A DNA stretch of 64,000 nucleotides. Source: Candidatus Thiovulum imperiosus (GTDB lineage: Bacteria; Campylobacterota; Campylobacteria; Campylobacterales; Thiovulaceae). A model generated the notes under the pieces. It was given only the letters and a program-made list of their open reading frames with translations. It had not been told where the DNA came from and searched no databases. The stretch covers positions 33,120 through 97,119 of the forward strand of contig JAMJTW010000034.1 in the NCBI GenBank assembly GCA_024281175.1, given 5' to 3'. This document shows, one piece after another, positions 25,644-35,015 of this stretch. Both the position numbers and the translations under genes were made by a program. Positions within the stretch are counted from its first letter, which is position 1, and each line of letters begins with the position of its first letter.

Positions 25644-26486
25644 TTAAATTTTACTCAATTTTGGAGAAAATGCTTTTGTTCCAATCAGAACAGTTTCTCC
25701 AACTTGAAATCTCTTTACATCTTCTGAACTTAATACAACTTCAACAAGCTGTTGTCCAATAGAAACAGTTGCAACAAAGATTATATCAACTCTATTAATA
25801 TCAACAATTTCACCCTTAAAAGAGAATTTTTGAGAACCATCTTTCTGAAGTAAAACATCTTTTGGAGTACCATCTTTTATGACCTTTCCATTCTCAAAAA
25901 TTAAAACTCTATTTGCAAGATGATATATCTCATTTGGATTATGAGAAACCATAACTGTTGTTGTTTTAAACTCTTTATGAAGTTTTAAGATTTCACTCTG
26001 TAACTTACTTCTTACAGAACTGTGTAGTGCTGAAAGTGGTTCATCAAGAAGCAACAGTTTCGGTTTTTTCATAAATGCTCTACAAAGAGCTACCCTCTGC
26101 TTCTCTCCACCAGAAAGAGTATCTGGATATCTATCTTTGAATTTCCACATCTCTGTAACTTCTAAAAGATATTTTGCAAGTTCCATATCTTTTTCAACAA
26201 AAAGAAGATTTCCTAAAATTGTCATATTTGGAAAAAGACCATAATCTTGAAAAAGAAAACCGATACCTCTTTTTTGAACAGGTGTAAAAAATTTTGCATT
26301 TTGCCAAACCTCATCACCAATAGAAATTTCACCACTGCTATTTTCTAATCCAGCAAGAACCCTAAGAAAAGAGGTTTTTCCACTACCACTATTTCCAGAA
26401 ATAGCGATAAAGTCACCTCTCTTTATCTCTAAATCTATCTTAAGTCTCATGGTTCCAAGAGACTTCTCCACCGCAACTTTTAACAT
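25644..26486 (-). CDS. modC: Molybdate ABC transporter ATP-binding protein ModC-like
   Basis: An ABC ATPase: Walker A GNSGSGKTS (31-39), the FLFQDYGLFPNMT Q-loop region, signature LSGGEKQRVALCRA, Walker B LLLLDEP and the switch His in VMVSHNP. The C-terminal 65 residues form a single TOBE/Mop-like domain, the arrangement of ModC. modA and modB are absent from the window, so the permease must be encoded elsewhere, and the substrate could also be tungstate or another oxyanion. The gene lies between hemC and the divergent gyrA. Confidence 0.8.
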   Translation of the reverse strand: MLKVAVEKSLGTMRLKIDLEIKRGDFIAISGNSGSGKTSFLRVLAGLENSSGEISIGDEVWQNAKFFTPVQKRGIGFLFQDYGLFPNMTILGNLLFVEKDMELAKYLLEVTEMWKFKDRYPDTLSGGEKQRVALCRAFMKKPKLLLLDEPLSALHSSVRSKLQSEILKLHKEFKTTTVMVSHNPNEIYHLANRVLIFENGKVIKDGTPKDVLLQKDGSQKFSFKGEIVDINRVDIIFVATVSIGQQLVEVVLSSEDVKRFQVGETVLIGTKAFSPKLSKI

Positions 26487-26539
26487 TTTTAATCCTTAAT
26501 GATAAAATCATAGATTAGAAATAGAATAAAAGCTAGAAA

Positions 26540-29500
26540 ATGGATTTAATAGAAGAAAACTCGATAAGTGAAGTTAAAATAGAGGAGTCTTTACAGAAAA
26601 GTTATTTAGACTACTCTATGAGTGTAATTGTTGGTAGAGCATTACCAGATGTTAGAGATGGGTTAAAACCTGTTCATAGAAGAATTCTTTTCACCATGAA
26701 TGAATTGAATTTGAACTCAAAATCTCCTTATAAAAAGTCCGCAAGAATTGTCGGAGATTGTCTGGTTGCAGGTTCTCTTGTCTCTTCAAAAAGAGGTTTA
26801 ATTCCAATTGAAGATATTGAAGTTGGAGATAAAGTCTATACCCAAAATGGTTTAAAAGATGTTACAGAACTTTTTTATCAACCAGAGCAACCTCTTTTAA
26901 AAGTTGTTCCAGATTTAAATATTTTTGAAAATAGAGTTACAAAAGGTCATAAATTCAAAGTTCTAAATGAGAGTTTAGAGTATGAATTTGTCAAAGCTGA
27001 AGACTTGACACAAGAGCATTATCTTGTTACACAACCCTCTTTACAAGATTTAGAAGATAATTTTTCTGCTGATGAGGTTTATGCTCTTGGTCTTTTTATG
27101 AGTGATGGAAATTTGGATAGAAATCTAAATTACTTAGTTTTCAATAATAGTGAAGAGAATATTTTAGAGAAAATCAGAAAGATATTTAGAATCTCAAATA
27201 AAATTAAAAAACGAGATAATGTCTTCTCTTTAAAAATTTCCAACAAAGAGACTTCAAAAGAGTTTGCAAAAAAATTTGGAGTTGAAAACAAATATAGTCA
27301 CAATATAGATGTAAATTCTAAAATTTTCTCTTTCTCAAACTCTTCTCTTCTCTCTTTTTTAAGTGGGTTTATTGATGGTGATGGATTTGTAAGGGAAAAC
27401 AGAAACGAGATAGTTATCTCATCTATCTCAAAAGAGTTTCTCCGAAAACTTGGAATTCTTCTTTTTGATAGATTTGGAGTTGTCTCAAATCTAGTTTTAG
27501 CTGGAAAAGAGGGTAATCCAAGTGGGAGGATTGTTTCAAAACACGATTTATATAATCTAACTTTTACAGGTTCAAATGCTCTTTTCTTTAAAGGAAAATT
27601 AGAGCTTTTAAACTCTAAGAAAAAAGAGAGATTAGAAAACTTTAGAGATACAAATTCACCATCTTTAACTAGCTACCTTCCATATTTTGGAGAAAAGATA
27701 TTCTCTCTATTTTCTGAAAAACATCTTGGCAGTGGTTGGTATCAAGCTGAAAACGGAGAGAAGTTCCGACTTGGAATTAAATATGAGAATGGAACAAAAA
27801 TTCGATACTCAAAAGAGCTTTCAAAAAGTATTAAAATCTACTCTGATACAGTTGGTAGTCTAGGGATTTTAGGAAAATTAGAGCTTTTAGACTCTGAACT
27901 TTTTGAAAAGTTGGATTACATCGTTCAAAATAGAGTTAGGTTTGTTCCTGTTTCAGAAGTTTCTGAAATTGAAGATGAGATAACTTATGACTTTACAGTT
28001 GCTGATGAACACGAGTTTTTTTCAAATGGAACAGTATCTCATAACTGTCTTGGGAAATATCACCCGCACGGTGATACCGCTGTTTATGACGCTCTGGTTA
28101 GAATGGCTCAAGAGTTCTCTATGAAAGAGACAATTGTAGATGGTCAAGGAAACTTTGGTTCAATTGATGGCGATAATGCAGCAGCCCAACGGTATACAGA
28201 GGCTAGACTTACAAAATATGCTGAAGAGATGTTATTAGATATAGACCGACACACAGTAGATTTTGTAACAAACTATGATGACTCACTTGATGAACCAACT
28301 GTTCTTCCTTCTCGAGTTCCAAATCTTCTTGTAAATGGAAGTTCTGGAATTGCTGTTGGAATGGCAACAAACATTCCACCTCATCGGCTTGATGAAATTG
28401 TTGAGGCGTCCATACAAGTTTTAGAGAAACCAGAAACAACTTTTGAAGAGCTCTTTGAAATTGTGAAAGGTCCAGATTTTCCAACAGGTGGAACAATTTA
28501 CGGTAGAGAGGGAATTAGAGAAGCGTATCGAGGTGGTCGAGGTAGAATAAAAATTCGAGCAAAAATTCATAGAGAAGAGATTGGTGGTAGAGATGCTGTA
28601 ATAATTGATGAACTTCCATACCAAACTAATAAGGCTAGACTTATTGAACAAGTTGCTTCTCTTGTAAAGTCTAAAACTTTGGAAGGAGTCTCTGATATTC
28701 GAGATGAAAGTGACCGAAAAGGAATTCGAGTTGTAATTGAACTCAAAAAGGGAGCAATTCCAGAAATAGTTGAAAAGTCTCTTTTCAAATCTACAAGTAT
28801 GGAGACCTCTTTTGGGATAAATATGTTGGCTATCAAAAATAGAGAACCTCAACTTTTCAACTTAAAAGATATTCTTCTTGAATTCATCGCTCACCGAAAA
28901 AATGTTGTTATTCGACGAACTATTTTTGATTTGAAAAAAGCTGAAAATCGTGCTCACACTCTTGAGGGAATGTATAAGGCAATGGAGAAAATCAATGCTG
29001 TTGTCGAACTTTTGAAAAAGTCAAAAAATAGTGAACTTGCAAAAAGTGAACTTGTAGAGAAATTTAATTTCACTTTAAAACAAGCAACAGCAATTCTTGA
29101 TATGAAACTTCAGAGACTTACCTCACTTGAGAGTGAAAAGTTACTTGAAGAACTTAAAGAACTAAAAGAGAAAATAGAAGATTTCAGAAGTATCTTAAAA
29201 TCTGAAGAGAAGTTGAAAGAGGTAATTCGAAAAGAGCTTCTGGAAGTTGCAGAGAGATATACAACTGTTAGAAAAACAGCTATTGAAGATAATTATGAGG
29301 GAATTGATATTGAAGATTTAATTCCAAATATTCCAATGGTTGTTACACTTACAAATAGTGGATATATCAAAAGAGTAGCTCTTTCACTTTATGAAAAGCA
29401 GAATAGAGGCGGAAAAGGGAAACTTGCTCTTACAACTCATGAAGACGATTTTGTAAGAGATTTCTTTACTCCAAATTCTCATGATACACTTTTAGTGATT

Positions 29501-30277
29501 ACAAACTTTGGACAACTTTTCTGGCTTAAGGTTTATCAAATTCCAGAAGCGTCTCGACAAGCAAAAGGTAAAGCGATAGTAAACCTTATCTCAATTCGAG
29601 AGGGTGAAGAGATAAGAGCTGTAATTCCAACAAAAGACTTTTCTGAAGAGAAATCTCTACTTTTCTTTACAAAAGAGGGTATTGTTAAACGAACAAATCT
29701 TTCAGAATATGGAAATATCAGAAGCAATGGAGTAATTGCCATCTCTTTAAATGATGGTGATGAGGTTGTTACTGCAAGGATTACAAATCAGAAAACTAAA
29801 TTTATTTCCATTTTTACCCACCAATCTCTTGCAATTCGTTTTGAACTCTCTAAAACTCGAGAACAGGGACGAAATACAAAAGGTGTAATTGGTATCAAAT
29901 TCAAAAAAGAGAACGACTTTGTAGTTGATGGTATTGTCTTTGAGAGTGAAAAGAGTGAAGTTCTCACAGTTAGTGAAAATGGTCTTGGAAAACGAAGCGA
30001 AATAGAAGAGTATAGACTTACAAATCGAGGTGGTAGCGGTGTTATTGCTATGAAAATGTCAGACCGAGCTGGAAAATCTCTTGTTGGTGCTGTTGTTGTT
30101 GATGAAGAGAAAGATTTAATGATACTTACAAAAGCTGGAAAAATCATTAGAACCTCTTTTGAAGATATTCGAACTCTCTCCAGAAATTCAAGTGGTGTTA
30201 CACTTGTAAAAGGCGACAAAGTTCTTGCAATTGTAAAATCTCCAAAAGAGGCTGTTGAAGAAGAAATAGAAAATTAA
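26540..30277 (+). CDS. gyrA: DNA gyrase subunit A with in-frame intein
   Basis: Type II topoisomerase subunit that breaks and rejoins DNA during supercoiling. The N-terminal winged-helix region is split after RIVGD (73 residues) by a 429-residue intein and resumes at [15 protein letters not shown]. The active-site Tyr is in QRYTEARL (spliced residue 123, matching the expected position). The GyrA box-containing C-terminal domain shows repeated beta-pinwheel blades, including a typical NRGGKGK box. Spliced length is about 816 residues, normal for the phylum. The spliced product carries Cys where most GyrA proteins have Val, because Cys is needed as the +1 splice residue. Confidence 0.98.
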   Translation: MDLIEENSISEVKIEESLQKSYLDYSMSVIVGRALPDVRDGLKPVHRRILFTMNELNLNSKSPYKKSARIVGDCLVAGSLVSSKRGLIPIEDIEVGDKVYTQNGLKDVTELFYQPEQPLLKVVPDLNIFENRVTKGHKFKVLNESLEYEFVKAEDLTQEHYLVTQPSLQDLEDNFSADEVYALGLFMSDGNLDRNLNYLVFNNSEENILEKIRKIFRISNKIKKRDNVFSLKISNKETSKEFAKKFGVENKYSHNIDVNSKIFSFSNSSLLSFLSGFIDGDGFVRENRNEIVISSISKEFLRKLGILLFDRFGVVSNLVLAGKEGNPSGRIVSKHDLYNLTFTGSNALFFKGKLELLNSKKKERLENFRDTNSPSLTSYLPYFGEKIFSLFSEKHLGSGWYQAENGEKFRLGIKYENGTKIRYSKELSKSIKIYSDTVGSLGILGKLELLDSELFEKLDYIVQNRVRFVPVSEVSEIEDEITYDFTVADEHEFFSNGTVSHNCLGKYHPHGDTAVYDALVRMAQEFSMKETIVDGQGNFGSIDGDNAAAQRYTEARLTKYAEEMLLDIDRHTVDFVTNYDDSLDEPTVLPSRVPNLLVNGSSGIAVGMATNIPPHRLDEIVEASIQVLEKPETTFEELFEIVKGPDFPTGGTIYGREGIREAYRGGRGRIKIRAKIHREEIGGRDAVIIDELPYQTNKARLIEQVASLVKSKTLEGVSDIRDESDRKGIRVVIELKKGAIPEIVEKSLFKSTSMETSFGINMLAIKNREPQLFNLKDILLEFIAHRKNVVIRRTIFDLKKAENRAHTLEGMYKAMEKINAVVELLKKSKNSELAKSELVEKFNFTLKQATAILDMKLQRLTSLESEKLLEELKELKEKIEDFRSILKSEEKLKEVIRKELLEVAERYTTVRKTAIEDNYEGIDIEDLIPNIPMVVTLTNSGYIKRVALSLYEKQNRGGKGKLALTTHEDDFVRDFFTPNSHDTLLVITNFGQLFWLKVYQIPEASRQAKGKAIVNLISIREGEEIRAVIPTKDFSEEKSLLFFTKEGIVKRTNLSEYGNIRSNGVIAISLNDGDEVVTARITNQKTKFISIFTHQSLAIRFELSKTREQGRNTKGVIGIKFKKENDFVVDGIVFESEKSEVLTVSENGLGKRSEIEEYRLTNRGGSGVIAMKMSDRAGKSLVGAVVVDEEKDLMILTKAGKIIRTSFEDIRTLSRNSSGVTLVKGDKVLAIVKSPKEAVEEEIEN
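26759..28045 (+). other. GyrA intein (429 aa) with intact LAGLIDADG endonuclease
   Basis: It begins at Cys (CLVAGSLV) and ends HN before Cys (GTVSHN/C). Block B and block F are recognisable ([26 protein letters not shown]). Two endonuclease helices keep their acidic residues: [10 protein letters not shown] and [11 protein letters not shown]. The endonuclease is therefore probably active or recently so. The insertion site GD/xLGKYHPHG differs from the well-known mycobacterial GyrA site, which lies at Y/TEAR and is uninterrupted here. Confidence 0.93.
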
Positions 30278-30297
30278 AGTTTTAGACTCTTTGGTCT

Positions 30298-30636
30298 CTA
30301 CTCATATCCATCAAAGTTCCTATTTTGAATTAGAGAGTTTTGAATTTTTTTAATTCTACTTTCTAACTCTTTCAAAATAGGGAGTTTTTCTCTATTTCTT
30401 CTTTTACACTTTTCTAGCTTTTCTGGAGAAAAGACCTCATCAACTCTGTTTAGGCAAATAGTGGAATTTCCACATAACTTTTGAGCTTTTTCATATATCT
30501 CAACTCCTCTTAAACTTTTAGAAATCTCTTTTTGAACATCTCTCTTTTCAAGTTTTAAAATTTCTAATTTGTGGAAAAGTTCAACTCTATTTCCAAATAG
30601 TGAAGAGTAGAGTAGAAGCAAAATAACTATTCGCAT
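30298..30636 (-). CDS. Exported hypothetical protein, last gene of the envelope operon
   Basis: The signal peptide (MRIVILLLLYSSLFG) precedes a 97-residue highly charged helical protein with three cysteines (KLCGNSTICLNRV, KLEKCKRR). It is probably a small periplasmic coiled coil. It overlaps the preceding lipoprotein gene by ten bases, so it is translated with the ExbBD-like operon. I do not recognise a family. Confidence 0.65.
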   Translation of the reverse strand: MRIVILLLLYSSLFGNRVELFHKLEILKLEKRDVQKEISKSLRGVEIYEKAQKLCGNSTICLNRVDEVFSPEKLEKCKRRNREKLPILKELESRIKKIQNSLIQNRNFDGYE

Positions 30637-30854
30637 ATTTCATTCCATTCGTCTAAATTTTTTTCAATAAATTTCTCAAGTTCTGGATAAGTCTCTGTTC
30701 CAAACTCTTTTGAACTTTGAAATTCGCTTTTTACAACAGCATCTGAACCATTTCTATCTTGGTAGATGATAGTTGTGACTTTTTTGACATTTGCAATAGA
30801 AGTTGGCTCTTTTGTGCAAGAAAGGAAAAGAAGTGGCAAAAAAAGGAGTCTCAT
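30627..30854 (-). CDS. Small lipoprotein
   Basis: A 75-residue precursor with a lipobox LLFLSC (Cys13) directly after a short hydrophobic signal. The mature part is about 60 residues, acidic, without a recognised domain (VTTIIYQDRNGSDAVVKSEF). It overlaps both neighbours (4 and 10 bases), so it is part of the eight-gene operon. The residue after Cys is Thr, not Asp, which would favour outer-membrane localisation if enterobacterial sorting rules apply. That rule is uncertain here. Confidence 0.7.
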   Translation of the reverse strand: MRLLFLPLLFLSCTKEPTSIANVKKVTTIIYQDRNGSDAVVKSEFQSSKEFGTETYPELEKFIEKNLDEWNEICE

Positions 30855-31339
30855 TTGAAAATATCCCTAAATATTGGATTTTTTTGAAGAAGAAGCTCTC
30901 TGTCGATGTTCCCAAACTTGTCAATGTCAATTTCAATAGACCTACAAGCATCTGTATCATATAAACATGCAGATAGAACAGTATTCGCAATTTTTGAGTA
31001 TAGCTTTCCAGTAATCAGAATTTTCATCTCTCCATCTATATTTGGTTTTGAAATAGAGTTACATAGAGAGTTACAGGGAAGAGCTTCTATAAAACTTTTT
31101 CCATCAACACCTATACTAAAACCTGAGTTTCTATATTTGAACTCTTTTAGCTTCTTCCAATTATTGTCGTATATTAAAAGTTCATTTTCTGTTTCAAATC
31201 CATATTTCATACCTTCTTTAAGTTCAACTTCTGGTAAATTTATTGTAATTTTTGAAGGTTGTTGGAGAATTAAAATGATTAGAAATATAAATAGGAAATC
31301 TAGTAAAATGATGACTTGAGGTTGTGAAAACTTCTTCAT
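30851..31339 (-). CDS. ExbD/TolR-like single-pass membrane protein
   Basis: A 162-residue protein with one N-terminal transmembrane helix of the form QVIILLDFLFIFLIILIL. The Asp near its cytoplasmic end is where ExbD, TolR, MotB and ZorB carry their proton-accepting Asp. It is followed by KITINLPEVEL, matching the LP motif after the ExbD helix. The periplasmic part is mostly beta and contains three cysteines (PCNSLCNS, SACLYDTDACRS). Its partner is the ExbB/TolQ-like gene directly upstream, overlapping by four bases. It is more diverged than housekeeping TolR; the assignment is by motif position. Confidence 0.55.
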   Translation of the reverse strand: MKKFSQPQVIILLDFLFIFLIILILQQPSKITINLPEVELKEGMKYGFETENELLIYDNNWKKLKEFKYRNSGFSIGVDGKSFIEALPCNSLCNSISKPNIDGEMKILITGKLYSKIANTVLSACLYDTDACRSIEIDIDKFGNIDRELLLQKNPIFRDIFK

Positions 31340-31902
31340 TTCGTTTTTATATATCTACTCAAATAGTGGTTTATCACAAAAATTGATACTCCAAGTAGAG
31401 TAGTAAGTCCAGCCCCTAAAAGAACGGTAGTCAGAGTCTTTATTGCATCATCTCCAATCTGTGTATTAACAAGTGCATAAATAGTGCCTCCTACTCCTAA
31501 CATAGGCGGTGCTTGGAGGTTAAAATCAACTGCAACAAAAGAGATAGGGGTTTGTGCCAATAAGTAGTAAATCTGCAAAAAGAGAGTTATAAATAGTGCA
31601 AGATAGAAAAAAAGAAAGCCGATATTTGAGTTTTGGAAAATATTTATAATTTTTGGAAGCCAAATTTCTGATTTTAGTTCTTCCACTTTTGTCTCAACTT
31701 TAGGTTCTTCCACTTTTTCAACAACTTCTTTTATTCCAAAAAACTCTTCCAAATCATTTAACTCTTCATCAATAGTCTTTTCAGGAATTTTTTCTATTTG
31801 CTTAACAGCTTTTATCTCTTCTTTTGAAGAAGATGGAGCTATTAACTCCACCAAGATTGTAAAAATTATAAGAGAACTAAAGAGTGCAACTATAAATCTC
31901 AT
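31336..31902 (-). CDS. ExbB/TolQ/MotA-like proton channel subunit, diverged
   Basis: A 188-residue protein with a hydrophobic segment at 3-20, an acidic linker (residues 25-85, VEKVEEPKVETKVEELKSE) and three hydrophobic segments at about 92-115, 128-150 and 158-183. The motif APPMLGVGGTIYALV and the last helix TTVLLGAGLTTLLGVSIFVI resemble the ExbB/TolQ signature (APxLGLxGTV, and the TT/xALGL helix). The large cytoplasmic loop of TolQ is missing or replaced by the acidic linker. It overlaps the ExbD-like gene by four bases. It is probably a stator-like channel; subfamily and stoichiometry are unknown. Confidence 0.55.
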   Translation of the reverse strand: MRFIVALFSSLIIFTILVELIAPSSSKEEIKAVKQIEKIPEKTIDEELNDLEEFFGIKEVVEKVEEPKVETKVEELKSEIWLPKIINIFQNSNIGFLFFYLALFITLFLQIYYLLAQTPISFVAVDFNLQAPPMLGVGGTIYALVNTQIGDDAIKTLTTVLLGAGLTTLLGVSIFVINHYLSRYIKTK

Positions 31903-32693
31903 TGTCCTCTCAAGTACCTCATACTAACCCACCCTGGAACTTCTTTTACTTTTCTATTTCTGTATTTAACAACTACTTTTGCCCAATGATTTTTGAATTC
32001 TCCAGAAAACTCTTTTCCAGCTCCTTTTATAAAATAGAGAACATACACAATTTTCCCACCAGGAAGAAGTTTTTTTCTCACATTTTCAGTACCAGTTAAA
32101 GGGTTTTCTCTAAGATTTAAACCAACATAAGGAGTTACTACATATCTTGACCTAGAGTTAAACTTTTCCTCTAAATTTCCAAAATCTTGGATAAGATTTG
32201 AAAGATAATTCCTCCATACAGAAACTTCTTCTCTGATTGTGCTTTCAAGGTCGTCATAATCAAAAATGAGTTTTGTTGTGAGAAATTCTTCTATCTTGCC
32301 AATTTTTGTATTTATCAGAGAACCATTTAGTAAGTAGTAGATAGACGACTCATCAGAAGATTTCACTTGTGAAGCTAAATTAAACCATCTTGAGAGGTAA
32401 AGAAGAGCTTCTGAACTTAAAATGTTCTTATCATATTTTGCAGAAACAGCATATATCTTTTTAAGAGTATCATCTATATTTGGCTTGTTTGATGAGGTAG
32501 TTGCTACCTCATCTTTAATCTCTTCTCCTCTCTGTTCTGCTTGGAACTTTGCCCACTCTTCTTCTATTATTCTCTTTTGCTTTTCAAACTCTTCAGCCTC
32601 TTTTATAACATCAGCATTATGTTTCTCAAGCTCTTGAATAGAGAGTTCTCCAAAAAGTGGAGTGATGAAGAGTATTAAAAGTAACTTTTTCAT
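31899..32693 (-). CDS. Exported coiled-coil protein with C-terminal bacterial SH3 domain
   Basis: The signal peptide is MKKLLLILFITPLFG. A charged coiled coil follows (residues 18-60, HNADVIKEAEEFEKQKRII), then a helical middle. A C-terminal SH3b-like domain lies at about 190-262: PYVGLNLRENPLTGTENV, LLPGGKIVYVLYF and VPGWVSMRYL. This matches SH3b modules that bind peptidoglycan. It is encoded between the large exported protein and the ExbB-like gene, with four-base overlaps on both sides. It likely anchors the complex to the cell wall; that is inference. It carries two inverted GATGAGGT words (32491-32513). Confidence 0.65.
   Translation of the reverse strand: MKKLLLILFITPLFGELSIQELEKHNADVIKEAEEFEKQKRIIEEEWAKFQAEQRGEEIKDEVATTSSNKPNIDDTLKKIYAVSAKYDKNILSSEALLYLSRWFNLASQVKSSDESSIYYLLNGSLINTKIGKIEEFLTTKLIFDYDDLESTIREEVSVWRNYLSNLIQDFGNLEEKFNSRSRYVVTPYVGLNLRENPLTGTENVRKKLLPGGKIVYVLYFIKGAGKEFSGEFKNHWAKVVVKYRNRKVKEVPGWVSMRYLRGQ
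32491..32513. repeat. Inverted pair of GATGAGGT words
   Basis: GATGAGGTAG, three bases, CTACCTCATC: a perfect ten-base-arm hairpin inside the SH3 protein gene. Inverted pairs of uptake words are known from Neisseria and Pasteurellaceae, usually as terminators. This one lies within a coding region. Confidence 0.8.
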
Positions 32694-34003
32694 TTTTCAA
32701 GTCCTTCTACAACAATATAAACTTCTCCATCTTGTTCATTACTAGCACGACATGTTTTATCTCCTGATTTCCACTCTTTTTTGGAAATCATTTTGCCATC
32801 TTTACCTTTTCCTATATACTTTTTCTGAAATTTTTGATAGTTATTAAGATGAAAACTTCGCGAAATTCCACTCTCTTTATTTCCGCAATAAACAGTAATT
32901 GTTTTGGCTTCAGATTGCTGTTCAGCAGGTGTAGGAGTTGTATTAGGAACAGAGGCTGTTTCTCTATTCTCATTTGAAGCAACAGTTTCTATCTGTTGTT
33001 TTGGCTGTTCAACTTCAAAATTTACAGTTTTGTCTCCACCATTTATTTCTATGGCTTCACTCGTATCTTCAAGTTTGAACTTATACACACCTCTTCTGAG
33101 ATGAAATTTTGGGTTCATATTCTTCATAGCTGGAGCGATATTCATAACTTTAATATCTTCTTTATTACAGTTATCACATTCAATATTTATTTCAACTCTT
33201 TCCAAGAATTCTTTAGCTTCTTTCTGCCTATTTGGAAAAAGGTGAAACTCAATTTCATTTGCCATCGCAGCGATTGAGTCATCGTTTTTAAAGCCTTTTG
33301 TCGGAATTACAAACTTTCTATAGTTGTTTATAACAACTATGTTGTCTATATTTTTCTTATTTCCATACAGCTCATAAGGCTTTCTCTCTTTGTCAGATTG
33401 AGTAATATACACTCTATTACTCTCTGTGGTCGTTTCACCTTTAAATTTTTTTTGTGTTAAAAGCACTTTTCCATCTACTCCATCTACATAGGCATATCCA
33501 ATATATAGAGTTTTTTCTTTCTCTTTAACATAAATTCCAAAAATATTTGGATACTTCTTATGTTCAATAGGTAAAAACCCTCTATTTTTTACATCTTCCA
33601 AAATACCAAGTTGTGCTTTTGGATAGTTGCCATAAACAAAAAAGAGATACTTTAAAGAGCGAGTATCTCGATAGTCACTATTTACATACCTATTGTATTT
33701 AGCTTCAAACCTCTCACATCTTTTAGTTTCTCCTATTGCCCTCAACTTGTTTAAAGCACCTGCACAAGTATTCTGTCCTTCTTTGAGAGCTTTTAGTTCT
33801 TTATTGGCTAAGTCTAAAAGTTCTAATGTAGACATTGTGTCTATCTTATTTTTAAATTTGCTGAAAATATTGTTGTTACAATCTTTTGCTTCTTGCTCTA
33901 ACTCAAGCAACTTTTGATAAGAAGTGTCGATGTTTTTATCACAAAACTCGATTGCACTTAAATTTGATAAAACTGCTAAAAATAGCACTACAATTTTGTT
34001 CAA
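32690..34003 (-). CDS. Large exported protein of unknown function (437 aa)
   Basis: The signal peptide is MNKIVVLFLAVLSNLSA. The mature protein contains at least nine cysteines, among them DKNIDTSYQ-flanking FCD, KDCNN, NTCAG, RCERF, IECDNCNKED, VYCGN and KTCRA. That is consistent with disulfides in the periplasm or at the surface. Residues about 100-240 are beta-rich (FGIYVKEKEKTLYIGYAYVDG). A Thr/Pro/Gln-rich linker (about 345-372) precedes a C-terminal beta domain. No family is recognised. It is the largest and probably the sensor or surface component of the operon, by size and position only. Confidence 0.65.
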   Translation of the reverse strand: MNKIVVLFLAVLSNLSAIEFCDKNIDTSYQKLLELEQEAKDCNNNIFSKFKNKIDTMSTLELLDLANKELKALKEGQNTCAGALNKLRAIGETKRCERFEAKYNRYVNSDYRDTRSLKYLFFVYGNYPKAQLGILEDVKNRGFLPIEHKKYPNIFGIYVKEKEKTLYIGYAYVDGVDGKVLLTQKKFKGETTTESNRVYITQSDKERKPYELYGNKKNIDNIVVINNYRKFVIPTKGFKNDDSIAAMANEIEFHLFPNRQKEAKEFLERVEINIECDNCNKEDIKVMNIAPAMKNMNPKFHLRRGVYKFKLEDTSEAIEINGGDKTVNFEVEQPKQQIETVASNENRETASVPNTTPTPAEQQSEAKTITVYCGNKESGISRSFHLNNYQKFQKKYIGKGKDGKMISKKEWKSGDKTCRASNEQDGEVYIVVEGLEK

Positions 34004-34527
34004 TTCGTTTCCTTTAAAATTTCTATTTCTTCTTCAATTAATTTAATAGACTCTCTTACAAAAGCAAGAGCCTCTTCAATTGTTCTGATATTCGCAATAA
34101 CTCCTTTAGCAACAACCATATCCTCTGAAATAATTTTGACAATTCTATTTGTCTGTATCATCATCATTTTAAATTCACTATATACAGAGTCTTTTCCATG
34201 GGTAATACCCCTACAATGGCTGTGAGTCTGATTTCTTGCTGACTCAGACAGAGTAAGATTACTATCTCTTTTGTCTTCACAAGTGCTTCTCGATTTGTTA
34301 TACATATCAACCAAATTTCTTTGAGCCTTCACAATATTTCTAAGTCGTTTCTCTTGACCTATAATGACGACTTGTCTATTCTGAGCCTTTTTCTTCTCTT
34401 CTAATAGATTTTTCTCTTTTTTCTTAAGAATAATGAGATGACTTTTCAACTCTTCAATTTCACTGTCATAAACACCACTAAATAAAGTAGAGACCGAAAA
34501 AACAAAAATTAAAATACTTCTTATCAT
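34000..34527 (-). CDS. Exported coiled-coil protein (175 aa)
   Basis: The signal peptide is MIRSILIFVFSVSTLFSG. Nearly all of the mature protein is predicted helical, with long heptad stretches at both ends (EIEELKSHLIILKKKEKNLL and ESIKLIEEEIEILKE). Two cysteines occur in the middle (STCED and SHCRG). It overlaps the neighbours by one and four bases. It is probably a periplasmic coiled coil linking components of the operon's complex. No family recognised. Confidence 0.65.
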   Translation of the reverse strand: MIRSILIFVFSVSTLFSGVYDSEIEELKSHLIILKKKEKNLLEEKKKAQNRQVVIIGQEKRLRNIVKAQRNLVDMYNKSRSTCEDKRDSNLTLSESARNQTHSHCRGITHGKDSVYSEFKMMMIQTNRIVKIISEDMVVAKGVIANIRTIEEALAFVRESIKLIEEEIEILKETN

Positions 34528-34883
34528 TATTTACAATCCTTAATGTTTTCAAAGAACTCCCATGATGGACACTTCATATCTAAAGAATGAAATCTTTCTC
34601 TCTTTTCAATTTCAGAACTTGAACTGGTTTTTAGCTTGTAAAATTGGTAGTAACACTCTCGATTTACAAGAATTGAGAAAGTTCCAGCAACACAATTCAA
34701 ATTACTTTCAAGTAGATTAATAATCGTTTGATTGTTATGAGATATATTTGCATCTAGTTCAATTTCATATGAACTCTTTTTAATCTCTATCTCTTTTTCT
34801 AAAGCTTCTTGCTCAGCAAAGAAATCAGCAAATAGTGGTGATGAGGTTGCAAAAAATAGCAACAGAGTAAGTGTTCTTAACAT
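34527..34883 (-). CDS. Exported small protein, first gene of the envelope operon
   Basis: ATG with a perfect AGGAGG ribosome-binding site eight bases upstream. The signal peptide is MLRTLTLLLFFATSSPLFA. The 99-residue mature part is helical at the start (EQEALEKEIEIKKSSYEIEL) with four cysteines (NCVAG, ECYYQ, KCPSW and DCK at the C-terminus). It is the promoter-proximal gene of an eight-gene operon in which every adjacent pair overlaps by 1-10 bases. Confidence 0.65.
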   Translation of the reverse strand: MLRTLTLLLFFATSSPLFADFFAEQEALEKEIEIKKSSYEIELDANISHNNQTIINLLESNLNCVAGTFSILVNRECYYQFYKLKTSSSSEIEKRERFHSLDMKCPSWEFFENIKDCK

Positions 34884-34927
34884 TTCAATTCCTCCTAAAA
34901 TTGAATTTTCGGAATTCTACTTATGAC

Positions 34928-34991
34928 TTGACTCAAAGAAAATTTCAAAGAAAGTTCCTTTTCTCCAAAAGTTTGTCTGTTCTTGACTCAA
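34928..34991. promoter_or_regulatory. Pair of TTGACTCAA palindromes upstream of the envelope operon
   Basis: The nine-base palindrome TTGACTCAA occurs at 34928-34936 and 34983-34991, 55 bases apart. Both lie in the 132-base gap upstream of the first operon gene, in similar contexts (ATGACTTGACTC, and the reverse strand CATAACTTGAG). It looks like a two-site operator, but could be part of a larger hairpin. Confidence 0.4.
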
Positions 34992-35015
34992 GTTATGACT
35001 CTTTTTTTACTCTAC

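Noticed and set aside
28209..30219. Several minus-strand ORFs opposite gyrA
   Set aside because: They lie entirely within a gene with full-length identified domains, and no promoter or ribosome-binding site supports them.
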